NCBI GenBank assembly: GCA_903908165.1
Contig: CAIVQX010000039.1
Span: 1 to 46,278 of the forward strand
Source of the DNA: an uncultured Methylococcaceae bacterium
GTDB taxonomy: Bacteria; Pseudomonadota; Gammaproteobacteria; Methylococcales; Methylomonadaceae
DNA length: 46,278 nt
Direction of reading: 5' to 3'
Within the stretch, counting starts at the first letter, position 1. The number at the start of each line of letters is the position of its first letter. Shown here one piece after another: positions 17,982 to 26,832 of this stretch. The position numbers and the translations under genes are program-made. Below the pieces are notes generated by a model. The model ran no database searches. It was not told the DNA's origin and worked only from the letters and a program-made list of their open reading frames with translations.

Positions 17982-20900
17982 ATGCTAAGTACACTTGTCC
18001 GATTTTCTATTCGATATTACGGTATTGTTATAACGTTGGCGGTATTGATACTGCTCTATGGAAGTTATCGACTCACTGTTGCCGGCCTTGATATTTTTCC
18101 TGAATTTGCCCCCAAGCGGGTAATTATTCAAAGTGAAGCGCCAGGATTATCTGCTGAGCAGGTTGAATTGCTAGTGACCAAGCCGATTGAAATGTCGATT
18201 AGTGGTTTGGTTGGAATGGAATCGGTTCGCTCCGAATCCATACAGGGCTTATCGATAATTACGGCAACATTTGTAGAAAGAAGTGAGGTTTATCGAAATC
18301 GTCAGCTTATTAGTGAGCGTCTAGCTAGTTTATCGGCACAATTACCGATGGGTATTGTGCCGCTTGCCATACCACTGTCTTCGTCTTCTGCGACACTACT
18401 AACCGTTGGATTAAGTTCGGAAACGAAAGATTTAATGACCCTCCGTAGTCTGGTTGATTGGACTATTGTGCCGCGCTTATTAGCCATTCCAGGCGTTGCT
18501 GATGTTAATGTCTTTGGGGGCGAGGTTAAGCAGTTGCAGATTCAGGTTAATCCGGATCAATTACATCGATTTAATCTAGCGTTGGACGATATTATCCAAG
18601 CTACATCACAGGTGGCAACTATTCAGGGTGGCGGGTTTATAGAAAATCAAAATCAGCGTATTAATCTGCAAGTGACTGGACAGCCAGTTAGCCCCGAACA
18701 ATTTGCAAAAACTATTGTGAAGCGTGCTCAGGGGCGAAATATTTCCTTAGGTGAGGTTGCTTCTATTCTTTATGCACCTGAACCAGCTATTGGTGCGGCT
18801 CAAATCGCTGGTAAGCCTAGTATTGTTATGATGGTGATAGGGCAATATGGAGCTAATACCTTGACCGTCTCCAAAGAGGTTGAGCGAACCCTGAAAGAAT
18901 TTGAACCAGTTTTCAAGAATGAGGCGGTTACTTTCTATGAGCATTTATTCCGACCCGCTGACTATATCGAAAAATCAATTGCGAATTTATCAGGGCATTT
19001 ATTGATAGGTGGCTTATTTGTACTGATTATTTTGTATCTGTTTTTATTTAACGTTCGTACTGCTTTCATTTCTGCACTGGCTATTCCTGTTTCTTTAATC
19101 GGTGCGGTGATTGTTTTGTTGGAAATGGGGGTTAACCTTAATATTATGGTGCTGGGTGGATTGGCTATTGCTTTAGGGGAAGTGGTTGATGATGCTATTA
19201 TCGATACGGAAAATATTTTTCGGCGTTTGAGGGAGAATCGTTTACTAAATCAACCTTTACCTATCGCAACAGTTGTATATGACGCTTCAATGGAGGTTCG
19301 TAGTTCGGTAGTCTATGCCAGCTTTATTGTTGCACTGGTTTTTGTGCCTTTGTTAACCTTGAATGGGGTGGCAGGGCGCTTATTTTCCCCGTTAGGTTAT
19401 TCGTATATTTTGGCGATTCTAGTATCTTTGCTAGTCGCTCTTACTTTAACACCTGCGTTGTGTTTTATCTTATTGGGGAGTTCGCTCGGTCATACGAATG
19501 ATCCGCCACTCATTAGACGCATCAAACCAGTATATAGTAGGTTACTGGCTTTTGTGTTTAGGCATTTAAAGTGGTTAGTTGTTGGTAGTGTTATTTTATG
19601 TCTATCAGGAGTGCTGACTTTTTCTAATCTCAGTAGCAAATTTTTGCCTGAATTACGTGAAGGCCATTATATTGTTCATACCACTAGTATTCCTGGGACT
19701 TCTTTACAGGAATCTTTAAGAATTGGGAGTAAACTGAGTGAACAGTTTATGACTGTTCCAGGAGTGCAGTCGGTATCGCAATGGGCAGGGCGTGCCGAAC
19801 GGGGTGCAGATACTTACGGAAGTCATTATAGTGAATATGAAGTGCACCTTGAGCCTTTGTCAGGCAAAGAGCAACAACACGTAATGAATCGATTGCGTGA
19901 GATTTTGAGTAACTTCCCAGGCATCGTTTTTGAAGTTAATACGTTCCTAACAGAACGAGTCGATGAAACGATTTCTGGTTACACAGCGCCTGTGGTGGTA
20001 AATCTTTACGGTAATGATTTAAATCTACTCGATTCTCAAGCACAAATACTTGCCCGGATTATGCGTGAAACTGCTGGTGCGACCGATGTGCAGTTAAGAT
20101 CTCCACCTGCTACGCCATTATTACAAGTTCACTTGAATATGGATCAGCTTAATTTTTGGGGTATTATGCCGGCAGATATAGTTAATGCTTTACAAGCAGC
20201 TTATGAAACTCGCGTAGTAGGAAAAAATCTGCAGGGAAATAAAACGATCAATATTGCAGTAGCATTGGCACCAGAATTAAGGCAGCAACCAGAGTCCATC
20301 GCTCATCTTCCAATTAGATCTCGGGATGGAGCATTGGTCAGGCTTGAGCAGGTTGCAGAAATCAGGCATACGGCAAGTCGTTATAATATATTGCATTATG
20401 GGTCACAGAGACGGCAAGCGGTCACTTGTAATGTGATTGATCGGGACATGGATGCATTTATGGGGGAGCTAAAAAGTCGTGTGTTAAAAGAGATTCCAGT
20501 ATCAGCCGCCAGTTATCCAGAGTTTACGGGTGCTGCTGTAGAACAGGCTCAGGCTCGTAATGAATTGGTTATCCATTCATTATTGGCTGGAGTGGGTGTG
20601 ATGATTTTTATCTATATCGCTATTGGTAGCGTAAGAAACGCTATTTTAGCGCTTATAAACTTGCCATTTGCTTTAATTGGAGGTGTGCTAGCTGTTGTAG
20701 TAACTGATGCTAGTTTGTCGGTAGGTTCTATTGTAGGTTTTGTGACATTATTTGGTATTACTGTGCGTAATAGTATTATGTTGTTGTCTCATTACAGATA
20801 TTTAGTTGAGGTGAAAGGTAATTATTGGAATTTGGAAACGGCCATACAAGGTGCTCAGGAGCGCTTGCCATCTATCTTAATGACAGCCCTGGTCACTGCA

Positions 20901-21068
20901 TTAGCAATGCTTCCAATTGCTTTTAATAGTGACAATTCGGGGCGTGAAATTATGGGGCCTATGGCAGCAATTATTGTCGGCGGGCTGGCTTCATCAACAG
21001 TATTGAATTTGCTGTTATTACCAGCTATTTTATTGAAGTTCGGAAGGTTTAATGAGTGTCATCATTAA
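17982..21068 (+). CDS. Solitary CusA/CzcA-type (HME) RND efflux permease
   Basis: 1028 aa, a full-length inner-membrane RND pump with 12 predicted helices and two large periplasmic loops. The TM4 motif GEVVDDAIIDTENIFRRL and the FLTERVDETISGYTAPVVV segment are characteristic of the heavy-metal efflux branch. Such pumps exchange protons for Cu(I), Ag(I), Zn, Co or Ni across the envelope with an adaptor (MFP) and an outer-membrane factor. Neither partner is encoded next to it: 224 nt of non-coding DNA lie upstream and a small TIGR04073 gene downstream. Ion specificity cannot be told from sequence by eye. It may borrow partners encoded elsewhere. Confidence 0.88.
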   Translation: MLSTLVRFSIRYYGIVITLAVLILLYGSYRLTVAGLDIFPEFAPKRVIIQSEAPGLSAEQVELLVTKPIEMSISGLVGMESVRSESIQGLSIITATFVERSEVYRNRQLISERLASLSAQLPMGIVPLAIPLSSSSATLLTVGLSSETKDLMTLRSLVDWTIVPRLLAIPGVADVNVFGGEVKQLQIQVNPDQLHRFNLALDDIIQATSQVATIQGGGFIENQNQRINLQVTGQPVSPEQFAKTIVKRAQGRNISLGEVASILYAPEPAIGAAQIAGKPSIVMMVIGQYGANTLTVSKEVERTLKEFEPVFKNEAVTFYEHLFRPADYIEKSIANLSGHLLIGGLFVLIILYLFLFNVRTAFISALAIPVSLIGAVIVLLEMGVNLNIMVLGGLAIALGEVVDDAIIDTENIFRRLRENRLLNQPLPIATVVYDASMEVRSSVVYASFIVALVFVPLLTLNGVAGRLFSPLGYSYILAILVSLLVALTLTPALCFILLGSSLGHTNDPPLIRRIKPVYSRLLAFVFRHLKWLVVGSVILCLSGVLTFSNLSSKFLPELREGHYIVHTTSIPGTSLQESLRIGSKLSEQFMTVPGVQSVSQWAGRAERGADTYGSHYSEYEVHLEPLSGKEQQHVMNRLREILSNFPGIVFEVNTFLTERVDETISGYTAPVVVNLYGNDLNLLDSQAQILARIMRETAGATDVQLRSPPATPLLQVHLNMDQLNFWGIMPADIVNALQAAYETRVVGKNLQGNKTINIAVALAPELRQQPESIAHLPIRSRDGALVRLEQVAEIRHTASRYNILHYGSQRRQAVTCNVIDRDMDAFMGELKSRVLKEIPVSAASYPEFTGAAVEQAQARNELVIHSLLAGVGVMIFIYIAIGSVRNAILALINLPFALIGGVLAVVVTDASLSVGSIVGFVTLFGITVRNSIMLLSHYRYLVEVKGNYWNLETAIQGAQERLPSILMTALVTALAMLPIAFNSDNSGREIMGPMAAIIVGGLASSTVLNLLLLPAILLKFGRFNECHH

Positions 21069-21162
21069 TGGATATTTACACTAAAGATGATTTTTGTATT
21101 AGTTTGATTGATATAAATATTATGTCCTATTTTTTAATTATTTTGTTTTTATGGAGTTTTCA

Positions 21163-21531
21163 ATGAAAAAAGCATTTAAGTTGTTATTGATAATAGCGAC
21201 ACTTTTCTTTCTTACGCCTTACGTTGCAAATGCATCAAGTTATCCAGCTAAAATGGGAGTAAAGTTGGGAAATGGTATCACTAATATGGTGACTGGTATG
21301 GCTGAAATACCCAAAAATATCATGATAGCAAATAAGACTGATGGGCCAGCCTATGCCGCAACTGCAGGGGTTATGACTGGGCTATTGCATATGCTGGGAC
21401 GCACATTATGTGGGGCAACCGATTTAATAACTTTTATGATTCCCACTAAGCCTATTGTTCGTCCTAACTTTGTTTGGCAAAATTTTAATCAGGAAACTAC
21501 TTATGGTGGTAATTGGGAATTATTGCCTTAG
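21163..21531 (+). CDS. Exosortase system-associated protein, TIGR04073 family
   Basis: 122 aa from the ATG at 21163. GGAG (21152-21155) is placed 7 nt upstream; the frame also opens at an ATG at 21151, which overlaps that ribosome-binding site. A signal peptide ends near YVANASS. The mature part has KLGNGITNMVTGMAEIPKN, then a glycine-rich stretch and the tail PTKPIVRPNFVWQNFNQ, which I recognise as the TIGR04073 pattern found in genomes with exosortase/PEP-CTERM systems. Its role is unknown, but it is exported. No exosortase gene or PEP-CTERM protein is present in this window. Confidence 0.72.
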   Translation: MKKAFKLLLIIATLFFLTPYVANASSYPAKMGVKLGNGITNMVTGMAEIPKNIMIANKTDGPAYAATAGVMTGLLHMLGRTLCGATDLITFMIPTKPIVRPNFVWQNFNQETTYGGNWELLP

Positions 21532-21566
21532 CTGAAAAGGTTGGCTTTTAATTTAATAAGGCATAA

Positions 21567-21593
21567 AAAAGGGTGCTGAAATAGCACCCTTTT
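21567..21593. terminator. Bidirectional intrinsic terminator
   Basis: GGGTGCT (21571-21577) pairs with AGCACCC (21583-21589) around GAAAT, with A-run and T-run flanks (stem 21567-21577 / 21583-21593). It serves the plus-strand TIGR04073 gene and the opposing BI-1 gene. Confidence 0.9.
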
Positions 21594-21612
21594 ATTTAAA
21601 AGCTTTTGTAGA

Positions 21613-22281
21613 TTAATCTCTACCGTTGAACGCACCTAGTAACTGCAATAGGCTTAAAAATAAGTTGTATATAGACACATACAAAGAAATGGTTGCTAAG
21701 ATATAATTAGTCTCACCACCGTTAATGATTTGACTGGTTTGAAACAATATCATGCCTGACATCAGTAAAATAAACATTGCTGATACTGCCAGCGAGAGTG
21801 CAGGTATTGCAAAAACAATTGCACCGATACTTGCTAGAAATGCCACCAAAACGCCGACCATGAGAAAGCCACCCATGTAGCTGAAGTCTTTGCGAGTAGT
21901 TAAGGCATAACCTGAAAGTCCCAAAAATATAACGCCAGTTCCACCCAAGGCCATCATCACAAGTTCATGACCATTACTGAAAGCTGTAACATACATTGTT
22001 AAAATAGGGCCTAGTGTTAAACCCATAAAACCGGTTAAAGCGAAGACAAAAAGTAGACCTAATGAACTGTCGCTAAATTTTGCTGTTAAAAAAAATAATC
22101 CATAAAAACCTACCAAAGTTACAATCATTCCAAAGGGTGGAAGATTCATGTACATGGATAGACCTGCAGTCATCGCACTAAAAATTAATGTCATTGATAA
22201 CAACATATAAGTATTCTTCAGTACTTTATTGCTTGCCAGAATACTTGACTCTGGACGTGAAATAGCAGTATTTAATCTCAT
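21613..22281 (-). CDS. Bax inhibitor-1 / YccA family membrane protein
   Basis: 222 aa with seven hydrophobic segments, the BI-1 (UPF0005) fold. Family marks are LKNTYMLLSMTLIFSAMTAG at the N-terminus, LGGTGVIFLGLSGYALTTRKDFSYMGGFL in the middle and GGETNYILATISLYVSIYNLFLSLLQLLG at the C-terminus. Bacterial members include YccA, which modulates FtsH, and pH-sensitive calcium-leak channels; ftsH is elsewhere in the window but is not linked. Monocistronic, ending at the bidirectional terminator. Confidence 0.92.
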   Translation of the reverse strand: MRLNTAISRPESSILASNKVLKNTYMLLSMTLIFSAMTAGLSMYMNLPPFGMIVTLVGFYGLFFLTAKFSDSSLGLLFVFALTGFMGLTLGPILTMYVTAFSNGHELVMMALGGTGVIFLGLSGYALTTRKDFSYMGGFLMVGVLVAFLASIGAIVFAIPALSLAVSAMFILLMSGMILFQTSQIINGGETNYILATISLYVSIYNLFLSLLQLLGAFNGRD

Positions 22282-22581
22282 TGTGTTTAGATTCCTTAGT
22301 TAAGGTTTAATAAAAACTTTGTGGTAGTTGAGGTAAGTATTAAGGCTAGGCTCTTAAGTTATAAAGCCTATAAGCTGAAATACCAACTAACCATACAGAC
22401 ATCAAGATTCTACAAGAGTTTCGCAGTCTTTGTAAAAAAACTTAAAGAAGATTGTTGTGGGTTTAAGTATTAATTATGTTGCAACGCTCATATTTAATGC
22501 TGAATTAATTCAGAGAGTAAATTAACTGGTTGATATAGATAGTATAATCACCGTTAATTTTTAAAATGAAAATAGGTAAAT
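22282..22581. promoter_or_regulatory. Divergent BI-1 / MFS intergenic region
   Basis: 300 nt without a gene. For the rightward MFS gene, TATAAT (22543-22548) is a reasonable -10, with TTAACT 15 nt upstream as a poor -35. I looked for a TTGAT-N4-ATCAA FNR/NNR-type box in front of this denitrification-adjacent cluster and did not see one. The rest is AT-rich without strong structure. Confidence 0.4.
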
Positions 22582-24240
22582 ATGATGGCTAAAACATTGT
22601 CCGACTTTCTAAATAAAGAATGTACCGTTGCAGATGTCGGATTCAATCGCTGGTTAGTTCCACCTGCAGCATTAGCAATACATTTATGTATTGGAATGGC
22701 TTATGGGTTTTCAGTGTTTTGGTTACCTCTTTCAAAAGCAGTAGGCATTAAAGACAGTCTAGTTTGTGGTCCGGAGGTTCATTTCTTTCAGGAGCTCTTT
22801 ATAACAAGTTGTGATTGGAAAATTTCAACATTGGGCTGGATGTATACTTTATTTTTTGTATTTTTAGGTTCATCTGCTGCACTATGGGGTGGCTGGCTGG
22901 AACATGTTGGGCCACGAAAAGCTGCTGTAATCAGTGCATTCTGTTGGTGTGGAGGTATGTTGCTTTCGGCATTAGGCATTTATCTGCATCAGTTTTGGAT
23001 AATGCTTTTGGGTTCAGGCGTTATAGGCGGCATAGGTTTAGGGTTAGGATATATTTCCCCGGTGTCTACTTTAATTAAATGGTTTCCAGACCGTCGTGGT
23101 ATGGCAACGGGCATGGCTATTATGGGTTTTGGTGGGGGAGCCATGATTGGTTCACCGTTGGCTACAGCACTAATGAAATACTTTTCAACTCCAAATAATG
23201 TTGGTGTTATGCAAACCTTTGTAGTCATGGCTTGTATTTACTTTGTTTTTATGATGTCAGGTGCCTTGAGTTATCGTATTCCTGCTGGAGATTGGAAGCC
23301 TAAGGGTTGGGTGCCCTCTATCTCTAAAGAAAATAATGGCATGATTACGCCACATCACGTACATGTGAAAAATGTCTTTAAGATTAAACAGTTTTGGTTG
23401 TTGTGGGGTGCTTTGTGTATGAATGTGAGTGCAGGTATCGGTATAATTGGTATGTCTTCACCCATGTTACAGGAGGTTTTTGGTGGGCAGTTAATTGGCG
23501 TTGAAAAAATTTATAGTGAACTCGATAAATCGCAACTTGTCGGCATTGCAACTATTGCTGCTGGTTTTACAGCTTTATTAAGTTTATTCAATATTGGTGG
23601 GCGATTCTTTTGGGCGAGTTTATCAGACTTTTTTGGTCGTAAAACGACTTTTGTCATTTTTTTTGTACTGGGTGGCTTGTTGTATATTAGTATTCCCAGT
23701 AGTGCAAATGCCGGAAACAAGCTATTTTTTGTCGCTGCCTTTTGCATAATCTTAAGTATGTATGGTGGTGGCTTTTCGACTGTGCCTGCTTATCTAGCGG
23801 ATTTATTTGGCACCCAAATGGTGGGTGCTATTCATGGTAGATTACTGACTGCTTGGGCAACGGCTGGAATTTTAGGTCCGGTAATCGTTAATTATATGCG
23901 TGATTATCAATTAAGTTTGGGTTTGCCGCGTGAACAGGTTTATAACCAAACTATGATGATTCTGGCAGGCTTGTTGATGATTGGTTTGGTGTGCAATCTG
24001 TTGATCCATCCAGTAGCCGAAAAGTGGTTTATGACAGTTGATGAGTTGGCTACAGAAAAACAACATGCTCATGAAGTGGTGCCCGAGGATGAGGTGCATT
24101 CTTTAGAAGATAAAAGGCATACTAGAAATGTTAAATCCACCCATCCGGCAAGGGTTTGGTTAGCTTGGGTTCTGGTTTTAATACCCTTGTCATGGGGGGT
24201 TTATAAAACCTTGATTAATGCAACTAAGTTTTTTACCTAA
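22582..24240 (+). CDS. OFA-family MFS transporter with fused small C-terminal helix
   Basis: 552 aa. The main body is a 12-helix major facilitator of the oxalate/formate antiporter type. It has the loop WGGWLEHVGPRKAAVIS, GIGLGLGYISPVSTLIKWFPDRRGMATG and GGRFFWASLSDFFGRK, the hallmarks of OFA proteins, which exchange small carboxylates. An extra loop after helix 1 (about residues 52-78) carries two Cys. The last 45 residues, after a charged linker, form a thirteenth helix (ARVWLAWVLVLIPLSWGVYK) that looks like the separate MFS small subunit encoded beside some OFA transporters. Start ATG 22582 or 22585 cannot be separated. It lies 100 nt before the orf108-norC-norB genes. Substrate unknown; formate or another C1/C2 acid would fit the organism. 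Confidence 0.82.
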   Translation: MMAKTLSDFLNKECTVADVGFNRWLVPPAALAIHLCIGMAYGFSVFWLPLSKAVGIKDSLVCGPEVHFFQELFITSCDWKISTLGWMYTLFFVFLGSSAALWGGWLEHVGPRKAAVISAFCWCGGMLLSALGIYLHQFWIMLLGSGVIGGIGLGLGYISPVSTLIKWFPDRRGMATGMAIMGFGGGAMIGSPLATALMKYFSTPNNVGVMQTFVVMACIYFVFMMSGALSYRIPAGDWKPKGWVPSISKENNGMITPHHVHVKNVFKIKQFWLLWGALCMNVSAGIGIIGMSSPMLQEVFGGQLIGVEKIYSELDKSQLVGIATIAAGFTALLSLFNIGGRFFWASLSDFFGRKTTFVIFFVLGGLLYISIPSSANAGNKLFFVAAFCIILSMYGGGFSTVPAYLADLFGTQMVGAIHGRLLTAWATAGILGPVIVNYMRDYQLSLGLPREQVYNQTMMILAGLLMIGLVCNLLIHPVAEKWFMTVDELATEKQHAHEVVPEDEVHSLEDKRHTRNVKSTHPARVWLAWVLVLIPLSWGVYKTLINATKFFT

Positions 24241-24340
24241 TAGACTTTATTTTAATGTGGTATATTAGGTTATGTTTTATTACTTTTATTACTTTTATGC
24301 ATTTTTGGTTGTTTAATAAAAGTCTTATTTCTTAATAATC

Positions 24341-24667
24341 ATGATTGAACCTGTCGCTTTACAAGATTTTTTTATCACTTTTTTTTCATCTGCTCTGATT
24401 ATCATGGCAGGTGCCAGTTATGCTTTGTTATTTGCTTGGTCTAAAGTGAATACAAATTTATGGATTAAAATTGCTGCTTATTGCTCTTACTCTATATTGA
24501 TCTTATCCGTCATGGAATTAACAAGAGCCGCACAATTTCAAGGCTATTGGCTGATCATTTCTTTAGTAATGGTGATAGGCTATTTTTTTGCACCCATAGG
24601 TATCTGGTATTTGTGCGTTAAAACACATAGCGACCTAACCATAACAACAGAAGAGGATACGTTATGA
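24341..24667 (+). CDS. Small membrane protein coupled to norC
   Basis: 108 aa with three predicted helices (about 10-30, 42-62 and 68-93) and a short acidic tail (TTEEDTL). I recognise no family. Its stop overlaps the norC start by ATGA, and norC overlaps norB the same way, so the three are translated together and the protein probably helps assemble or stabilise the reductase. It has no Cys or His clusters for a cofactor. NorE-type COX3-like proteins are longer, so it is not a normal NorE. Confidence 0.7.
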   Translation: MIEPVALQDFFITFFSSALIIMAGASYALLFAWSKVNTNLWIKIAAYCSYSILILSVMELTRAAQFQGYWLIISLVMVIGYFFAPIGIWYLCVKTHSDLTITTEEDTL

Positions 24668-25260
24668 ACGAAATACCCTTATGGGCTTCGGAAACATTTT
24701 GGAAAAAAACGGCAATCTGGGTGACGGCGGGATCATTTCTGGTTTTAGTCGTATTGACGATGGATTCTTTAAGTAAAACCAGTGCGGGGAGCAAGCGAGT
24801 CCCTGCTTATAGTGTCATTAACAAAAAAATCGACTACCAATACAACAAAGAACTGCATAAATTCATGCCGGTTATTAGTGAAAATGAGCTTTTATTCGGG
24901 AAAGAATACACCGAACAAGAAGCGCTACAATTGGTTGATTTAGGCAAAAAAACTACGCAAGCTAAAAACTGTATGAATTGCCATACGTTGCTGGGTAATG
25001 GTGCTTATTATGCCCCTGATTTAACTAAGGCTTGGCTGGATAAGGGTTGGGTGTCCAAGGAAGTGAGGGAAGATATGATGATGAGGTTTTTGATGGATCC
25101 TGAAAAGAATGCACGTACTTTTGGTAGTAATCGAAAAATGCCAAATTTAAACATAACTGAACAGGAAGCAAAAGGCATCATTGCTTTTCTAAAATGGATG
25201 TCCAGCATTGATACTAATGGCTTTCCCTATAATTTTAAAACCATTAATGCAGAGGAATGA
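24664..25260 (+). CDS. norC: Nitric oxide reductase subunit C (membrane cytochrome c)
   Basis: 198 aa. It passes electrons from periplasmic donors to NorB. An N-terminal helix (about 15-33) anchors the protein; the heme-binding CMNCH is at 103-107, and the axial Met is in NRKMPNLNI. TLLGNGAYYAPDLTKAW right after the heme motif is typical of NorC. The chain is about 50 residues longer than Pseudomonas NorC, mostly in the linker between anchor and heme (about 36-85). Overlaps of 4 nt with orf108 and norB show translational coupling. Confidence 0.93.
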   Translation: MNEIPLWASETFWKKTAIWVTAGSFLVLVVLTMDSLSKTSAGSKRVPAYSVINKKIDYQYNKELHKFMPVISENELLFGKEYTEQEALQLVDLGKKTTQAKNCMNCHTLLGNGAYYAPDLTKAWLDKGWVSKEVREDMMMRFLMDPEKNARTFGSNRKMPNLNITEQEAKGIIAFLKWMSSIDTNGFPYNFKTINAEE

Positions 25261-26783
25261 GCATGAATACTAGCGGCATAAATGGAGTTATACAAAAAGC
25301 GACGGCTTTATATGAGACATCACAGGTCTGTATGAATGACTTTAAGTCGTGGGTGCAATTAGATAGTAGTCATTTGTCTGATGGACAGCGATTGGCTGTT
25401 AAATACTTTATAGTCGCTGTTATTTTATTCTTCGCGCAAATTTTATTTGGACTGTTGGCGGCGACACAATTTATATTTCCGGGTTTTCTTTACGAAATTT
25501 TGGATTTTAGTGTCAATCGCATGATTCACATTAATGCAATGATTGTGTGGATGTTGTATGGTTTTATAGGTTGTGTTTATTGGTTTCTTGAAGATGAAAG
25601 TGGCACTGAGATTGTTGGTTTAAAATTAGGTAATATTGCATTTTGGGTGTTAACAGGTGCAGTTACTTTAGTTGTCTTGGTTTATTTGTTAGTACAAATT
25701 GGTCCCGGTAAGGATTCCAGTCTTTGGTTTATTAATGAAGGCCGAGAATATATAGAAGCGCCTCGTTGGGCTGACATTGGCATTGTGATTGTTATGCTGA
25801 TCTTTTTCTATAACGTAGTAGCTACTTTCATTAAAGGGAAATGGTCTGGTATTGCTGGAGTTTTAACATTGGATTTGGTGGCCTTGGCTGGTTTATATGT
25901 TGCTGGCATGTTTTATATGACTAACATTACCCATGAACAATACTGGTGGTGGTGGGTTATTCATTTGTGGGTGGAAGCGACTTGGGAGGTACTGGTCGGT
26001 GTCATTATGGCCTGGTCATTAATGAAGCTACTGGGTGTAAGGCGTAAAATCATTCAAACTTGGTTATATATTGAAGTTGCCTTGATGTTTGGTTCAGGTA
26101 TTTTAGGTTTAGGACATCATTACTTTTGGATTGGTACACCTGAATACTGGCTGACCATAGGTGGCTTTTTCTCTGCTCTTGAGCCTATTCCACTGGTTGC
26201 AATGGTGGTTCATGCGGTTTATGACACTGGAGCAAACGCATTTAAAAATAGTAATCACCCAGCGTTAGCTTGGATTATTGCGCAAGCCTTCGGTAACTTT
26301 TTTGGTGCCGGTGTATGGGGCTTTATGCATACTCTGCCACAAATTAATATGTTTACTCATGGTACTCAATGGTCTGCTTCTCATGGCCATTTGGCATTTT
26401 TTGGGGCCTATGCAACAATTAATATTGCTTTCTTTTATCTGGCTATACAGCATTGGCGTGGTGATGTGTGGATGGGGAGTGATAGTCAAAATACTTGGCG
26501 CTGGAAATGGGCATTAGGTTTACTTAATGGTGGGGTTCTCGGCATGACAATTGCTTTATTGATAGCCGGTTACGAACAGTCATTTATTGAGCGTGCCGTG
26601 GAGGGATCAACCTGGGGTGGTTATTTTACAGCGCAAAATCATCCATCATTTCAAAGTGCGATGGTGTGGCGTTTGTTTTTTGGAGGTGTTACTTTTGCAG
26701 GATTTGTGTTGTTAGTTTGGGATTTATTAACAATAGGCAAGGGTGAAACAAGACTAGCACCAGAAATTATTGAAATGAGATAA
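25257..26783 (+). CDS. norB: Nitric oxide reductase subunit B (catalytic)
   Basis: 508 aa. A heme-copper-oxidase-like 12-helix subunit that reduces 2 NO to N2O at a heme b3/FeB centre. Ligands are present: His91 (RMIHINAM) and His378 for heme b, His376 (SHGHLAFFGAY) for b3, and His236, His287 and His288 for FeB (IHLWVEATWE, GHHYFWIG). Glu240, Glu244 and Glu309 (FSALEPIP), needed for iron binding and proton delivery, are conserved. There is no quinone-oxidase N-terminal cytochrome domain, so it is the cNOR type working with NorC. The N-terminus is about 45 residues longer than usual. norQ and norD, which usually follow, are absent. Confidence 0.95.
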   Translation: MSMNTSGINGVIQKATALYETSQVCMNDFKSWVQLDSSHLSDGQRLAVKYFIVAVILFFAQILFGLLAATQFIFPGFLYEILDFSVNRMIHINAMIVWMLYGFIGCVYWFLEDESGTEIVGLKLGNIAFWVLTGAVTLVVLVYLLVQIGPGKDSSLWFINEGREYIEAPRWADIGIVIVMLIFFYNVVATFIKGKWSGIAGVLTLDLVALAGLYVAGMFYMTNITHEQYWWWWVIHLWVEATWEVLVGVIMAWSLMKLLGVRRKIIQTWLYIEVALMFGSGILGLGHHYFWIGTPEYWLTIGGFFSALEPIPLVAMVVHAVYDTGANAFKNSNHPALAWIIAQAFGNFFGAGVWGFMHTLPQINMFTHGTQWSASHGHLAFFGAYATINIAFFYLAIQHWRGDVWMGSDSQNTWRWKWALGLLNGGVLGMTIALLIAGYEQSFIERAVEGSTWGGYFTAQNHPSFQSAMVWRLFFGGVTFAGFVLLVWDLLTIGKGETRLAPEIIEMR

Positions 26784-26832
26784 GTCAGGTGCAATATAAA
26801 ACGAGTGTATTTTGTTTTTCATCATGCTTTTT

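Noticed and set aside
22815-23078. 87-aa frame inside the OFA transporter gene
   Set aside because: It lies wholly in another frame of a clear membrane-protein gene; hydrophobicity is inherited from it.
24241-24340. NsrR or FNR-type operator before orf108-norC-norB
   Set aside because: Only an ATGCATTT half-like match and a repeated ATTACTTTT are visible; no full inverted repeat.
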